Of a stretch of DNA of 64,000 bases, positions 15,517 to 25,096 are shown piece after piece. Source of the DNA: Hoeflea sp. (GTDB lineage: Bacteria; Pseudomonadota; Alphaproteobacteria; Rhizobiales; Rhizobiaceae). Position 1 is the first letter of the stretch; the number at the start of each line of letters is the position of its first letter. The notes beneath the pieces were generated by a model. That model was not told the origin of the DNA, searched no databases, and saw nothing but the letters and a program-made list of their open reading frames with translations. Location: positions 1 through 64,000 of the forward strand of contig NZ_NVXQ01000025.1 of NCBI RefSeq assembly GCF_002733955.1. The letters run 5' to 3'. Position numbers and translations under genes: made by a program.

Positions 15517-17412
15517 TCAGCCGGTGGTGAGCGGCAGCGACAGGCGGCAGGAGAACGTCGGGTCCAGCTCGGTCGTGACCTTGCCGCGCCACTTGGATTC
15601 AACCAGCTGGCCTATCAGCTTGGCGCCGAAACCGGTGCTTGGCACCGGCGCGGCCGGCTGCCGCTTGCTGTCTTTCCAGGTCAACACGAATTCCTGCCCG
15701 TCGTCTCTGGTTTCGACGCTCCAGCGCAATGCCACCCGGCCTTCGTCACTGGCGAAGGCCCCGTATTTGTTGGAGTTGGTTGCCAGTTCATGCAGGACGA
15801 GGCCGAGATCGAAACAGAGATCCGCAGGCAGCACCACGTCACGGCCACTGATTTCGACCTGGTCCACGAACAGATCCAGCGTCTGTGCCACCAGATCCCT
15901 GACGCCACATTTGGTCCAGCCATTGTTGGAGATGAGCAGATTGGCTTTCGACATCTGCCCGAGCCGCTGCTCGAACTTGGATTTCGCCTCGGCAAGACTA
16001 TCGGAATTGCGCGCCGTCTGACTGAAGATCGAGGTGACGACCTGCAGCATGTTGCCGGAGCGGTGGGCAATCTCGCGCACCAACAGGGTCTGATGCTTGA
16101 TGGATTCGTGATGGCGATGGCAACTGGCGATCAGGTTTGCGACCGTCTGCAGGAAAGCAATTTCGCCTTCGTCAAATTCGCGCCGCCGCGTGTCGTGAAT
16201 GCCGATGACACCGAAGGGGCGCGACGTGGTACCGGCAATGGTCACACTCATGCCAGAGCGCACACCGTGGTCGTGCATTAGCGTTGAGCCGTTGAACCGC
16301 GTTTCGGTATGAAGATCAGGCACCACCACGGGGCCGTTGACCGACAGGGTGTAGCCGGCCTGGGATTCCAGCTCGACGCCGACGATGGCCTTGCCGACGA
16401 GGCCCGGCTTCCAGCCGACACCGGCGGCGAGCCAGAGATGGTCGGCCTGGTCGGCGAAAGGCAGGATCTTGACCAGCGGCGCTTCCAGCACTTCCGCCAC
16501 GCGCTCGGCGGTCTGATCCATGAAAGTCTGGAAAGAGCCTTCGGCCAGCGCCAGAGCGCCAATCTCGGTGAGTGCCTTTTGCCGGGCAAGCTGCCGCGTC
16601 TTCTCCCGGGCTTCGTTGAGTTCGGCGGTGATGTCTCGCGAGATGACGAGATAGCCGGTGGGCGCGCCCTCGGCATCATTGATGAGGGAGAGAATCTCGT
16701 CCCAAGTCGTCGTCTTGCCCGACATGGAGACGAAATCGGCAGTGAAACGGCCGGAGCCGGTTTGCTGTGCGGAGTGTGCTGCAGCGACGGCCGCCTCGCG
16801 ATCTGCTGGCTGCCAGAAGTCAAAATAGTTCTTGCCCAGCGCCTCATCGGAGGAGGCCAGTTCCAGGCTGGAGCATCCGCAGGGATTTATCGAGCGCAAT
16901 GTGCCGTCCAGATCGAGCAGCTTGATGCAGTCCTTGGAATTGCGCAGGATCGACTCGGTTAGCTGATTGCTGGCGTCGCGGTCGCGCTCGCTCTGGCGCT
17001 GCTCGGTGACATCATCGATGGTGTTGATGGCACCCACGATCTGGCCGGCGTCGTCGAGGATCGGCCGGGGCGAAATGCGCACCCGCCGTTGCAGGCCGTC
17101 GAGGCGCTCGACGAGGATTTCCCGGTTGTCGACAGACTTGCCGGTCTTGACGCAGACCGCCATCGGACAATCTTCATGCGCGAGCGGCGACCCATCGAGG
17201 TTGCGCATGCGGAAGGAGCCGCACCACCGGGTGACGCCAACTTGCGGCTCACTGCCCCAGAGCGTGGCGGCGGCGGGATTGTAATAGGTGATGATGCCAT
17301 TGCGGTCAGTCGTGTAGACCGCGTTGGCCATGGCATCGAGCAACGGACGGGATGTTTCAAGACCCGTGCGTTCGGAAAGTCTGGATACGGTCGTCTGAGA
17401 CATGGCCGACAA
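15517..17412 (-). CDS. PAS-PAS-GAF-HWE type sensor histidine kinase
   Basis: A 631-residue soluble kinase. PAS 1 lies at about 20-140 (AVYTTDRNGIITYYNPAAATLWG, ending DDVTEQ), PAS 2 at about 145-270 (ending ISRDITAELNEARE) and GAF at about 285-430. The phospho-acceptor region EIAHRSGNMLQVV lies near 443 and the ATPase domain has HELATNSNKYGAFA near 550. This matches HWE/HisKA_2 kinases, common in rhizobia, with the motif Glu of W-x-E apparently Asp (WKD). No membrane segment and no response regulator nearby, so it is an orphan. Light, redox or general stress sensing is possible but not shown. Confidence 0.87.
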   Translation of the reverse strand: MSAMSQTTVSRLSERTGLETSRPLLDAMANAVYTTDRNGIITYYNPAAATLWGSEPQVGVTRWCGSFRMRNLDGSPLAHEDCPMAVCVKTGKSVDNREILVERLDGLQRRVRISPRPILDDAGQIVGAINTIDDVTEQRQSERDRDASNQLTESILRNSKDCIKLLDLDGTLRSINPCGCSSLELASSDEALGKNYFDFWQPADREAAVAAAHSAQQTGSGRFTADFVSMSGKTTTWDEILSLINDAEGAPTGYLVISRDITAELNEAREKTRQLARQKALTEIGALALAEGSFQTFMDQTAERVAEVLEAPLVKILPFADQADHLWLAAGVGWKPGLVGKAIVGVELESQAGYTLSVNGPVVVPDLHTETRFNGSTLMHDHGVRSGMSVTIAGTTSRPFGVIGIHDTRRREFDEGEIAFLQTVANLIASCHRHHESIKHQTLLVREIAHRSGNMLQVVTSIFSQTARNSDSLAEAKSKFEQRLGQMSKANLLISNNGWTKCGVRDLVAQTLDLFVDQVEISGRDVVLPADLCFDLGLVLHELATNSNKYGAFASDEGRVALRWSVETRDDGQEFVLTWKDSKRQPAAPVPSTGFGAKLIGQLVESKWRGKVTTELDPTFSCRLSLPLTTG

Positions 17413-17548
17413 TCCTCATGCGGCACGCGGCGGCCCGGGGGCAGGCCGCCGTGCAACAGTTCTAATATGCACCAGTCGTCGAAGGATTCAATGATCTTTT
17501 TTACTTGCAGCTGTCAAGCCCGGATGACGCAACCAGCCGCGCGCCGGG

Positions 17549-19582
17549 TCAACCGTACTGGTTCATCGTGTGCAGCTCGTATTCGGCCACATCGTCGCCG
17601 TCCTGGTTGATGACGGCCACATTCCAGCGGACTTCGCCGTATTCCTCGGTGCGGCGGGTCTTGCGCTTGACGGTGAGGATCACCGAAATGGCGTCGCCGG
17701 GCGAGACCGGTTTCATGAATTTCAGCCCGTCGAGGCCGGTATTGGCGAGCACCGGGCCGGGGTCGGGCGAGACGAAGAGGCCGGCTGCGAAGGACAAAAG
17801 CAGATAGCCATGCGCCACGCGGCCCGGGAAGAACGGGTTGGCCTTCGCCGCTTCCTCATCCATGTGGGCGTAGAACGTGTCGCCGGTGAAATGGGCGAAG
17901 GTCTCGATATCTTCCAGCGTGACTGTGCGCGGGCCGGCTTCGATGGTGTGGCCGATCGAAAGTTCGTCGAAGGTTCGGGTGAAGGGGTGCGCCGACGTTT
18001 TCGGCTTGGCTGCGCCCTTGATCCAGGTGCCGGTGATGCCGGAGATGATGTCGGGGCTGCCCTGGATGGCGGTGCGCTGCATGTAGTGCATGACGCCGCG
18101 GATGCCGCCCAGTTCCTCGCCGCCGCCGGCGCGGCCCGGGCCGCCGTGGACCATGTGCGGCAGCGGCGAGCCGTGGCCGGTGGCCTCCTTGGCGCTGTCG
18201 CGGTTGTTGACATAGATGCGGCCATGGGCGGCGCCGGCGTCAATCAGCAGCGAGCGGGCGACGGCGGGGTCATGGGTGATGACGGAGGCAACGAGGCTGC
18301 CGTGCCCACGGTTCATCAGTTGCCCGGCATGGGCCAGATCGCGGTAGGGCATCAGCGTTGCCACCGGGCCGAAAGCCTCGACCGAATGCACGGCTTGCGC
18401 GGCATCGGGATCGTCGCAGGCAAACAGCATCGGGGCGACGAAGGCGCCCTTCGCCTTGTCGGCGCCATCGACCTCGAACGTGTCCGGGTCGCCTGTGAGC
18501 TGGCGGCATTCGGCGGCGATCTGGCGCGCCTTGTCGAGCACGTCGGCCTTTTGCGCGGCGGAAGCCAGCGCCCCCATGCGGGTGGTTTCGAGCGCGGGAT
18601 CGCCAATGCGGATGGAGCCGAGTTTTTCGGCGATGGCGTCGCCGACCGGGCCGAGCAGGGCTTCGGGCACGATGATGCGGCGGATGGCGGTGCATTTCTG
18701 GCCGGCCTTGGCGGTCATCTCGCGCACCACCTCCTTGACCAGGATATCGAATTCCGGGCTGGCTTCGGCGACGTCCGGGCCGAGCACGGAGGCGTTGAGA
18801 CTGTCCTGCTCGGCGACGAAGCGGACGGAGTTTTCAAGCAGGATCGGATTGGAGCGCAGCATCAGCGCGGTTTTGGCCGAGCCGGTGAAGCCGACCACGT
18901 CCTGGTAGTCGAGCCGGTCGAGAAGATCGCCGAGACCGCCGGAAACCAGCTGCACCGCGCCCTCGGGCAGGATGCCGGATTCGATCATGCGGCGAACGCA
19001 TTGCTCGGTGACATGGCAGGTGGCGGTGGCCGGCTTGACGATCGCCGGCATGCCCGCGAGCAGGGTGGGGGCGAGCTTCTCCAGCATGCCCCAGACCGGG
19101 AAGTTGAAGGCGTTGATGTGGACGGCGACGCCCTGCAGCGAAGTGGCGACATGCTGGCCGACGAACGTGCCGCCCCGCGAGAGCATTTCCAGATCGCCGT
19201 CAACATAGATGTGGCCATCGGGCATTTCGCGGCGGCCCTTGGAGGCGTAGACCAGCATGGTGCTGATGCCGCCATCGATGTCGATCATCGAATCCGGCCT
19301 GGTGGCGCCGGTGGTGTAGGACAGGGCGTAAAGTTCGTCCTTGAATTTGCCCAGTTCCAGCGCCAGCGCCTTCAGCATCCGGGCGCGGTCATGGAAGCTC
19401 ATGGCCCGCAGCGCGGGGCCGCCCTTTTGCTTGGCGAAATCGATCATGGCCTGGGTGTCGAGCGCGGCTTGGCCGGCGATGGCGAGAGGCTCACCGGTGA
19501 CCGCACTGGCGATCGGGCGGGCGCCGTCATCGGCGGCCAGCCACTGGCCGGCGAGATAGCTGTGTACGTTGATCAGGCCCAT
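17549..19582 (-). CDS. paaZ: Bifunctional oxepin-CoA hydrolase / semialdehyde dehydrogenase PaaZ
   Basis: A 677-residue fusion from the ATG at 19582 (GGGAGAGA upstream). The N-terminal aldehyde dehydrogenase (about 1-520) has the general-base Glu in FVAEQDSLN and the nucleophile in [12 protein letters not shown]. The C-terminal MaoC hydratase (about 530-677) has [36 protein letters not shown] with the D/H pair. In the pathway it opens the oxepin-CoA ring and oxidises the aldehyde to 3-oxo-5,6-dehydrosuberyl-CoA. It lies 58 bases downstream of the FadB-like gene. Confidence 0.95.
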   Translation of the reverse strand: MGLINVHSYLAGQWLAADDGARPIASAVTGEPLAIAGQAALDTQAMIDFAKQKGGPALRAMSFHDRARMLKALALELGKFKDELYALSYTTGATRPDSMIDIDGGISTMLVYASKGRREMPDGHIYVDGDLEMLSRGGTFVGQHVATSLQGVAVHINAFNFPVWGMLEKLAPTLLAGMPAIVKPATATCHVTEQCVRRMIESGILPEGAVQLVSGGLGDLLDRLDYQDVVGFTGSAKTALMLRSNPILLENSVRFVAEQDSLNASVLGPDVAEASPEFDILVKEVVREMTAKAGQKCTAIRRIIVPEALLGPVGDAIAEKLGSIRIGDPALETTRMGALASAAQKADVLDKARQIAAECRQLTGDPDTFEVDGADKAKGAFVAPMLFACDDPDAAQAVHSVEAFGPVATLMPYRDLAHAGQLMNRGHGSLVASVITHDPAVARSLLIDAGAAHGRIYVNNRDSAKEATGHGSPLPHMVHGGPGRAGGGEELGGIRGVMHYMQRTAIQGSPDIISGITGTWIKGAAKPKTSAHPFTRTFDELSIGHTIEAGPRTVTLEDIETFAHFTGDTFYAHMDEEAAKANPFFPGRVAHGYLLLSFAAGLFVSPDPGPVLANTGLDGLKFMKPVSPGDAISVILTVKRKTRRTEEYGEVRWNVAVINQDGDDVAEYELHTMNQYG

Positions 19583-19640
19583 GTCTCTCTCCCTTTGGCG
19601 GTGAACCGCCGTCCGTCGTGTCTCTGCCGGGGCAGGACGA

Positions 19641-21704
19641 CTATCCCTTGAGTGTTTCCGCGGCCTTCCACGAGCCGGGGCTTTGCGCTTCGATGGCGGC
19701 GAAGGCCTCGCGCATCCGCTCAATCCCTGTCTCCTCGGCCCAGAACATCGGTCCGCCGAGATGTTTGGGGAAACCATAACCTTCGGTCCAGACAATATCG
19801 ACAGCCGTGTCGCTGGTGGCGATGCCTTCCTCGAGGATCAAATTGGCCTCGTTGACGATGGCCGCCATGATGCGGATGATGATCTCGTCAGCGGTAAATG
19901 CCTGTTGCGCGGTGCCGTGCTCTGTGCGCCAGGCAGCGACCATGGCCTCGATTTCGGGATCGGGCTGACCGGCGCCGCCGGTGTGGTCGTACCAGCCCTT
20001 CTTCATCGGACTGCCGCGGCCCTGACGGCCCATTTCACACAGCTTGTCGGCGATGTCGACATAGCGGCCGGGCCAGGTGCCTGCCGCCAGCTGGCGCTTG
20101 CGGTTGGCCCAGCTGATTTGCAATCCGGTGCGGTCCTGCAATTCATAAGGCCCCATCGGCATGCCGAGCGTGCGCATGGCCTTGTCGACATCATAGGGCG
20201 ATGCGCCATCGGCGACCATGTAGTCGGCCTGACGGCGATAGGCGGAGAGAATGCGGTTGCCGATGAAGCCGTCGCAAACGCCGGTTTCGACCGGGATCTT
20301 GCCGAGGCCCCGGGCAAAGGCGAAAGCCGTTGACATTGTCTGATCGGCGGTGGCGGATGTGCCGACGACTTCGACCAGCTTCATGATGTTGGCGGGCGAG
20401 AAGAAATGCAGGCCGAGAAAGCGGCCCGGGCCGGGCATGCCTTCAGCGATCAAATTGGGATCGAGATAGGAGGTGTTGGTGGCGATCAGGGCGGTTTCCG
20501 ACATCACGGCGGCAAGTTCAGCGAACACCGCGCGTTTGACTTCCGGGTCCTCGAAGACGGCCTCGATGGCGAGGTCGGCGTCGAAGGCTGTGGCGTAGTT
20601 GGCGCCAGCGGAGAGATTGGCGCGCCGGGCATCAGCCCTGGCTTCGGTAATGCGGCCCGAGGCGAGATCCTTGGCTATGATGGCTTCGACACGACCGCGG
20701 CCGGCCTCGGCGCTTTCGGTATCGCGCTCAAGCAGCGTGACGCGGTGACCGGCGGCGAGGCTGGCGGCTGCGATGCCTGCGCCCATCAGGCCGCCGCCGA
20801 CAATCACGACATGGTTGATTTCAGCGGGCTCAAAGGCTTTCAGGCGATCCGGTCGTGTGACCGAGCGGCTGGCGAAAAACAGCCGGCGCAATGCACGCGA
20901 CTGGGCGCTCTGGCGCAGATCGAGATGGGTCTGGCGTTCGATGTTGCTGCCTTCACTGAAAGGCAGGGTGGCGGCCAGCGCCGTGGTTTCGAGCGCGATC
21001 ATCGGGGCGTTGGACCCCTTGGCTGATTTGGTGATTTCCGCCTTCAGCGCTGTGAGGTCGACGTTCTCGACCGTGCGCTCGGAGCTGCTGGTTGGACGGG
21101 GCGGGAGGGTGTCGCGGAACCCTTCCAGCGCCGTCATCGCATCGCCGGAGAAGACCAGATCCAGTCCGCCGAATTCCTCGAATGTCCGGGCGTTGACCGG
21201 CTTGCCGTTGGCGGCCATGCGGGCGGCGCGCTCCAGCCCGATGACGCGGGGCAGGCGCTGGGTGCCGCCGGCGCCGGGGATCAGGCCGAGATTGACCTCG
21301 GGCAGTCCGAATTTGGTCTTTTCATCGGCGATGCGCCAGGCGCAGGCGAGTGCCAGTTCCAGCCCGCCGCCGAGCACGGTTCCGTGCATGACGGCGATGA
21401 AAGGCGTTTCGCTGGCTTCGATGGCGTTGAGCACGTCCGGCAGATGCGGCAGGGGCGGCGGGCCGGCGAATTCGGAAATGTCGCCGCCGGCGACAAATGT
21501 GCGACCAGCGCAGACAATAGCCGCGGTCTTGCACCCGGCATCGTTGACCGCCCGCACGGCGTCCATCAGGCCTTTTCTGACGCTGACTGAAAGCGGATTG
21601 ACCGGCGGGTTGTCGATGGTGACCAGGGCGTGACCATTGCTGATCGAGACCTCAACCACCTTTGCGTCCGGACCTGAATGCGAGGTGGCGGTGCGGGTGG
21701 TCAT
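19641..21704 (-). CDS. FadB/FadJ-like enoyl-CoA hydratase / 3-hydroxyacyl-CoA dehydrogenase
   Basis: A 687-residue fusion from the ATG at 21704 (AGGAG upstream). The N-terminal crotonase domain has MHGTVLGGGLELALACAWRIA and FGLPEVNLGLIPGAGGTQRLPR, with the two catalytic Glu. The NAD-binding domain has VIVGGGLMGAGIAAASLAAGH near 300, and two 3-hydroxyacyl-CoA dehydrogenase C-terminal halves follow. Beside paaZ it can supply both the PaaF and PaaH steps (hydration and oxidation of dehydroadipyl-CoA), which have no separate genes here. That role is inferred from position; a broader beta-oxidation role is also possible. Confidence 0.88.
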   Translation of the reverse strand: MTTRTATSHSGPDAKVVEVSISNGHALVTIDNPPVNPLSVSVRKGLMDAVRAVNDAGCKTAAIVCAGRTFVAGGDISEFAGPPPLPHLPDVLNAIEASETPFIAVMHGTVLGGGLELALACAWRIADEKTKFGLPEVNLGLIPGAGGTQRLPRVIGLERAARMAANGKPVNARTFEEFGGLDLVFSGDAMTALEGFRDTLPPRPTSSSERTVENVDLTALKAEITKSAKGSNAPMIALETTALAATLPFSEGSNIERQTHLDLRQSAQSRALRRLFFASRSVTRPDRLKAFEPAEINHVVIVGGGLMGAGIAAASLAAGHRVTLLERDTESAEAGRGRVEAIIAKDLASGRITEARADARRANLSAGANYATAFDADLAIEAVFEDPEVKRAVFAELAAVMSETALIATNTSYLDPNLIAEGMPGPGRFLGLHFFSPANIMKLVEVVGTSATADQTMSTAFAFARGLGKIPVETGVCDGFIGNRILSAYRRQADYMVADGASPYDVDKAMRTLGMPMGPYELQDRTGLQISWANRKRQLAAGTWPGRYVDIADKLCEMGRQGRGSPMKKGWYDHTGGAGQPDPEIEAMVAAWRTEHGTAQQAFTADEIIIRIMAAIVNEANLILEEGIATSDTAVDIVWTEGYGFPKHLGGPMFWAEETGIERMREAFAAIEAQSPGSWKAAETLKG

Positions 21705-21768
21705 GGGGTCAGCTCCTGCGCAAAACGGCGAAATTTTAGGTTTCAAATATCGGCTGATTATTAATTGA

Positions 21769-21780
21769 CCAACCGGTCGG
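21769..21780. promoter_or_regulatory. TetR-type operator between divergent paa units
   Basis: CCAACCGGTCGG (10 of 12 symmetric) lies midway between the start of the FadB-like/paaZ operon and paaG. A TTGACC overlapping its left edge could be a plus-strand -35 box. The ACC-N-ACCGGT-type core resembles operators of TetR regulators of acyl-CoA metabolism, and a TetR gene closes the paaG operon. Confidence 0.5.
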
Positions 21781-21815
21781 CTTATGCAACCTTAATTTTC
21801 AGGAGGACCCTGACA

Positions 21816-22607
21816 ATGAGTGAATCGGTGACACATTCCTGGAACGGCGGCGTGCTGGAAATCACGCTCAACCGTCCGGATCGACTGAACTCTTTCAATG
21901 AAGACATGCATGGCGCGATGGCCGCCTGCCTGGAAATGGCGCGCGACGACGCGCGCTGCCGGGCGGTGCTTTTGACAGGCGCCGGGCGGGGCTTTTGCGC
22001 CGGTCAGGATCTCAGTGCCCGCGATCCGGAAAAGATGTCGGGTCCGCCGGATCTGGGTGAGACGCTGACGCGGTTTTACAACCCGATGATCCGGCGGATC
22101 CGGGATCTTCCCAAGCCGGTGGTCTGTGCGGTCAATGGCGTGGCTGCAGGCGCGGGCGCCAATCTGGCGCTGGCCTGTGACATCGTGCTGGCCGCGCGCA
22201 GTGCAAGGTTCATTCAGTCCTTTGCGCGGGTTGGGCTCATTCCTGACGCTGGCGGATCCTGGATGCTGCCTCGGCTGATCGGCGAGGCGCGGGCCAAGAT
22301 GATCGCCATGACCGCCGAGCCGGTGTCGGCCGAAAAAGCGGCCGATTGGGGCATGATCTGGCAGGTGGTCGATGATGCCGAGCTGATGGCCGAGGCGCGA
22401 GCGCTGGCCACGCGGCTGGCCACAGGGTCCACGGCAGGGCTGGGGCTGATGAAGGACCTGATCCAGTCGGCTGCGGGACAGGATCTCGATGCGCATCTCG
22501 ACATGGAAGCGGAGTATCAGCGCAAGGCCGGAGCATCGGATGATTATGCCGAAGGTGTGCGGGCGTTTCTGGAAAAGCGCGAGCCGAATTTCGGCGGGTC
22601 GAAATGA
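21816..22607 (+). CDS. paaG: Epoxyphenylacetyl-CoA isomerase PaaG
   Basis: A 263-residue crotonase-fold enzyme with AGGAGG upstream of the ATG at 21816. It shows the oxyanion-hole segment GRGFCAGQDLSARDPEKM and the VGLIPDAGGSWMLPRLIG stretch, whose Asp is the PaaG-specific acid residue, unlike Glu of hydratases. PaaG turns the ring epoxide into oxepin-CoA. First gene of the plus-strand unit; its stop overlaps the paaI start (ATGA). Confidence 0.93.
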   Translation: MSESVTHSWNGGVLEITLNRPDRLNSFNEDMHGAMAACLEMARDDARCRAVLLTGAGRGFCAGQDLSARDPEKMSGPPDLGETLTRFYNPMIRRIRDLPKPVVCAVNGVAAGAGANLALACDIVLAARSARFIQSFARVGLIPDAGGSWMLPRLIGEARAKMIAMTAEPVSAEKAADWGMIWQVVDDAELMAEARALATRLATGSTAGLGLMKDLIQSAAGQDLDAHLDMEAEYQRKAGASDDYAEGVRAFLEKREPNFGGSK

Positions 22608-23047
22608 GCGGCATCTCCGATCAGCAGCGCGCCGAGCGTTCGTCAGAAGCCATGCTCAAGGATGATCACACCACCAAGGGCATGGGCATGACCGTCGAGG
22701 CGGTCGGGGCCGGCATGGCGACGCTGTCGATGGTGGTGCGCAAGGATCATCTCAACGGTCACGGTTCCTGCCATGGCGGCGCGATCTTCACGCTGGCCGA
22801 CAGCGCCTTCGCCTTCGCCTGCAACAGCCACAACAAGGTAACTGTGGCGCAGCATTGCTCGGTGACCTTTCTGGCGCCGGGGCGGGAGGGCGACCGGCTG
22901 ACGGCGACCGCGCGAGAGGTGACGCTCGCCGGCCGATCCGGGATCTACGACGTGACGGTGAGCCGCGAGGACGGCGTTGCCATTGCCGAGTTCCGCGGGC
23001 TGTCGCGGACGATTTCGGGCACGCATTTTGAGGAGCCGGACGCCTGA
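22604..23047 (+). CDS. paaI: Hydroxyphenylacetyl-CoA thioesterase PaaI
   Basis: A 147-residue hotdog thioesterase. The HLNGHGSCHGGAIFTLADSAFAFACNS stretch near residues 45-72 carries the family's catalytic Asn/Gly/Asp set, and VTVAQHCSVTFLAPGREGD follows. PaaI releases CoA from dead-end hydroxyphenylacetyl-CoA and protects the CoA pool. Coupled to paaG by a 4-base overlap. Confidence 0.93.
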   Translation: MSGISDQQRAERSSEAMLKDDHTTKGMGMTVEAVGAGMATLSMVVRKDHLNGHGSCHGGAIFTLADSAFAFACNSHNKVTVAQHCSVTFLAPGREGDRLTATAREVTLAGRSGIYDVTVSREDGVAIAEFRGLSRTISGTHFEEPDA

Positions 23048-23121
23048 GTTGAGGCGCCGGCAAGATTTTGGGAGAGGGCGCGCGATCACTGCGGCGCTGC
23101 CCGAGGAGGCAGGAGGCCCCT

Positions 23122-24432
23122 ATGCTTGATTTGACGCCCGAGAGGGCAAGCCTTGATCCGATCGAAACCGCGTCGCGCGACGAGATCGCCGCGCTGCAGC
23201 TCAGTCGGATGAAATGGTCGCTGGCTCATGCCTATGAGAATGTGCCGCACACACAAGCGGCATTTGACGCCAAGGGCGTGCATCCGGATGATCTGAAGAC
23301 GCTTGCGGATCTGTCAAAATTTCCGTTCACGACGAAGGGTGACCTGAGGGACAATTACCCGTTCGGCATGTTCGCGGTGCCGCGCGAGAAGGTGGTGCGG
23401 GTCCACGGCTCCTCCGGCACCACCGGCAAGCCGACAGTGGTCGGCTACACTGCGGGCGATATCGATATCTGGTCGGATCTGGTGGCGCGCTCGATCCGGG
23501 CTTCGGGCGGACGTCCCGGCGATATCGTGCATGTGTCCTATGGCTACGGGCTGTTTACCGGCGGGCTTGGCGCGCATTACGGCGCCGAGCGGCTTGGGTG
23601 CACCGTGGTGCCGATTTCAGGCGGCATGACCGAGCGGCAGGTGCAATTGATCACCGATTTCAAGCCGCAGGTGATCATGGTGACGCCGTCCTACATGCTC
23701 TCGATCCTCGACGAGTTCCGGCGCCAGGGGCTCGATCCGCGCGAAAGCTCGCTCCGGGTCGGCATCTTCGGCGCCGAGCCGTGGACCAATTCGATGCGCA
23801 GCGAGATCGAGCAGGCTTTCGACATGCATGCGGTCGATATATACGGGCTGTCGGAGATCATGGGGCCGGGCGTGGCCAACGAGTGCGTCGAGACCAAGGA
23901 CGGGCTGCATATCTGGGAAGATCATTTCTACCCCGAGGTGATTGACCCGGTGACCGAAGAAGTGCTGCCCGATGGCGAGATCGGCGAGTTGGTGTTCACC
24001 ACGCTTTCCAAGGAAGCGCTGCCGATGGTGCGCTACCGCACCCGCGACCTGACACGGCTGCTGCCGGGCACGGCACGGACGATGCGGCGGATGGAGAAGA
24101 TCACCGGCCGGTCCGATGACATGATCATCCTGCGCGGCGTCAATGTGTTTCCGACCCAGATCGAGGAGCAGATCCTCAAATGCGCAGGCCTTGCACCGCA
24201 TTTCCAGATCGAACTGAGCTCGAGCGGACGGATGGACGACATGACCGTGCATGTGGAATGCACAATGACCAGCGCCAGCGAGGATGCGCGCACGGCATCG
24301 GGCAAGGAACTGGCGCATCACATCAAGAGCGTGGTTGGGGTGACCGCCCGGATCAACGTGGCCGAACCCGGCAATGTGGCGCGTTCCGAAGGCAAGGCCA
24401 AGCGCGTGGTCGACAACCGGAACCGGACCTGA
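23122..24432 (+). CDS. paaK: Phenylacetate-CoA ligase PaaK
   Basis: A 436-residue adenylate-forming enzyme from the ATG at 23122 (GGAGG upstream); the more distal in-frame start would add an unlikely 18-residue lead. It has the P-loop SSGTTGKPTVVGYT near 96-109, YGLSEIMGPGVANEC near 240-255 and the C-terminal ITGRSDDMIILRGVNVFPTQIEEQIL. It makes phenylacetyl-CoA, the substrate of the epoxidase and the usual inducer. Length and motifs fit PaaK. Confidence 0.95.
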   Translation: MLDLTPERASLDPIETASRDEIAALQLSRMKWSLAHAYENVPHTQAAFDAKGVHPDDLKTLADLSKFPFTTKGDLRDNYPFGMFAVPREKVVRVHGSSGTTGKPTVVGYTAGDIDIWSDLVARSIRASGGRPGDIVHVSYGYGLFTGGLGAHYGAERLGCTVVPISGGMTERQVQLITDFKPQVIMVTPSYMLSILDEFRRQGLDPRESSLRVGIFGAEPWTNSMRSEIEQAFDMHAVDIYGLSEIMGPGVANECVETKDGLHIWEDHFYPEVIDPVTEEVLPDGEIGELVFTTLSKEALPMVRYRTRDLTRLLPGTARTMRRMEKITGRSDDMIILRGVNVFPTQIEEQILKCAGLAPHFQIELSSSGRMDDMTVHVECTMTSASEDARTASGKELAHHIKSVVGVTARINVAEPGNVARSEGKAKRVVDNRNRT

Positions 24433-24436
24433 GCCC

Positions 24437-25051
24437 ATGGCCCGGACCATTGCCAAGGATCATGAGGCAAAGCGCGAGGCGATCCTCAAGACCGCCGCGG
24501 TGTTCTTTGCCGAGCAGGGGTTTGACCGGGCCTCGATGGGCAAGCTGGCCGAGGCGTGCGGCGTGTCCAAGGCGCTGATCTATCACTACTATCCGTCCAA
24601 GGATGCGCTGCTGTTCGATATTCTCGACACGCATCTGACGGCGCTGGTGGAGGTGGTGGAAGCCGCTGCCGCGGAGCCGCGGTCTGCGCCTGAGCGGCTG
24701 CGGGCGCTGATCCGCGCGATCCTGATCGCCTACCGGGATTCCGATGCCGAACACAAGGTGCAGCTCGATGCGCTGGCCTCGCTGCCCGAAGACAGCCAGA
24801 CGCACTTGCGCGCCTTGCAACGGCGGCTGGTCGCTTGCATGTCCGACAGTGTGCGGGCGATCGAGCCGGAGCGGTTTTCGAACCGGCCCGAGCTGGTGGG
24901 GCCGGTGACCATGTCGGTGTTCGGCATGCTCAACTGGTTCTATCTCTGGTACAAGCCCGGCGGGCCGGTCGACCGCGACGCCTATGCCGACATCGTCACC
25001 GAGCTGGTGATCGGCGGGCTGCCGGCGGTGTGTGGGGGTGAAGCTGGTTAA
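24437..25051 (+). CDS. TetR-family regulator, PaaR-like
   Basis: A 204-residue TetR protein whose N-terminal helix-turn-helix is plain (FFAEQGFDRASMGKLAEACGVSKALIYHYYPSKDALL, residues about 25-60). The C-terminal part has the FGMLNWFYLWYKPGGPV stretch seen in regulators of acyl-CoA genes. It starts 4 bases after the paaK stop, so it is in the paa operon. In some proteobacteria a TetR protein (PaaR) governs paa genes. Naming it PaaR is inference. Confidence 0.85.
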   Translation: MARTIAKDHEAKREAILKTAAVFFAEQGFDRASMGKLAEACGVSKALIYHYYPSKDALLFDILDTHLTALVEVVEAAAAEPRSAPERLRALIRAILIAYRDSDAEHKVQLDALASLPEDSQTHLRALQRRLVACMSDSVRAIEPERFSNRPELVGPVTMSVFGMLNWFYLWYKPGGPVDRDAYADIVTELVIGGLPAVCGGEAG

Positions 25052-25096
25052 TCGGGTGATGGGGTGCGAGCCGGGCGTCGTTGCGGGCAGGCACGC

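Noticed and set aside
17570-19651. A 693-codon open frame antisense to paaZ
   Set aside because: Composition is typical of a mirrored high-GC gene and paaZ on the other strand has full catalytic motifs.
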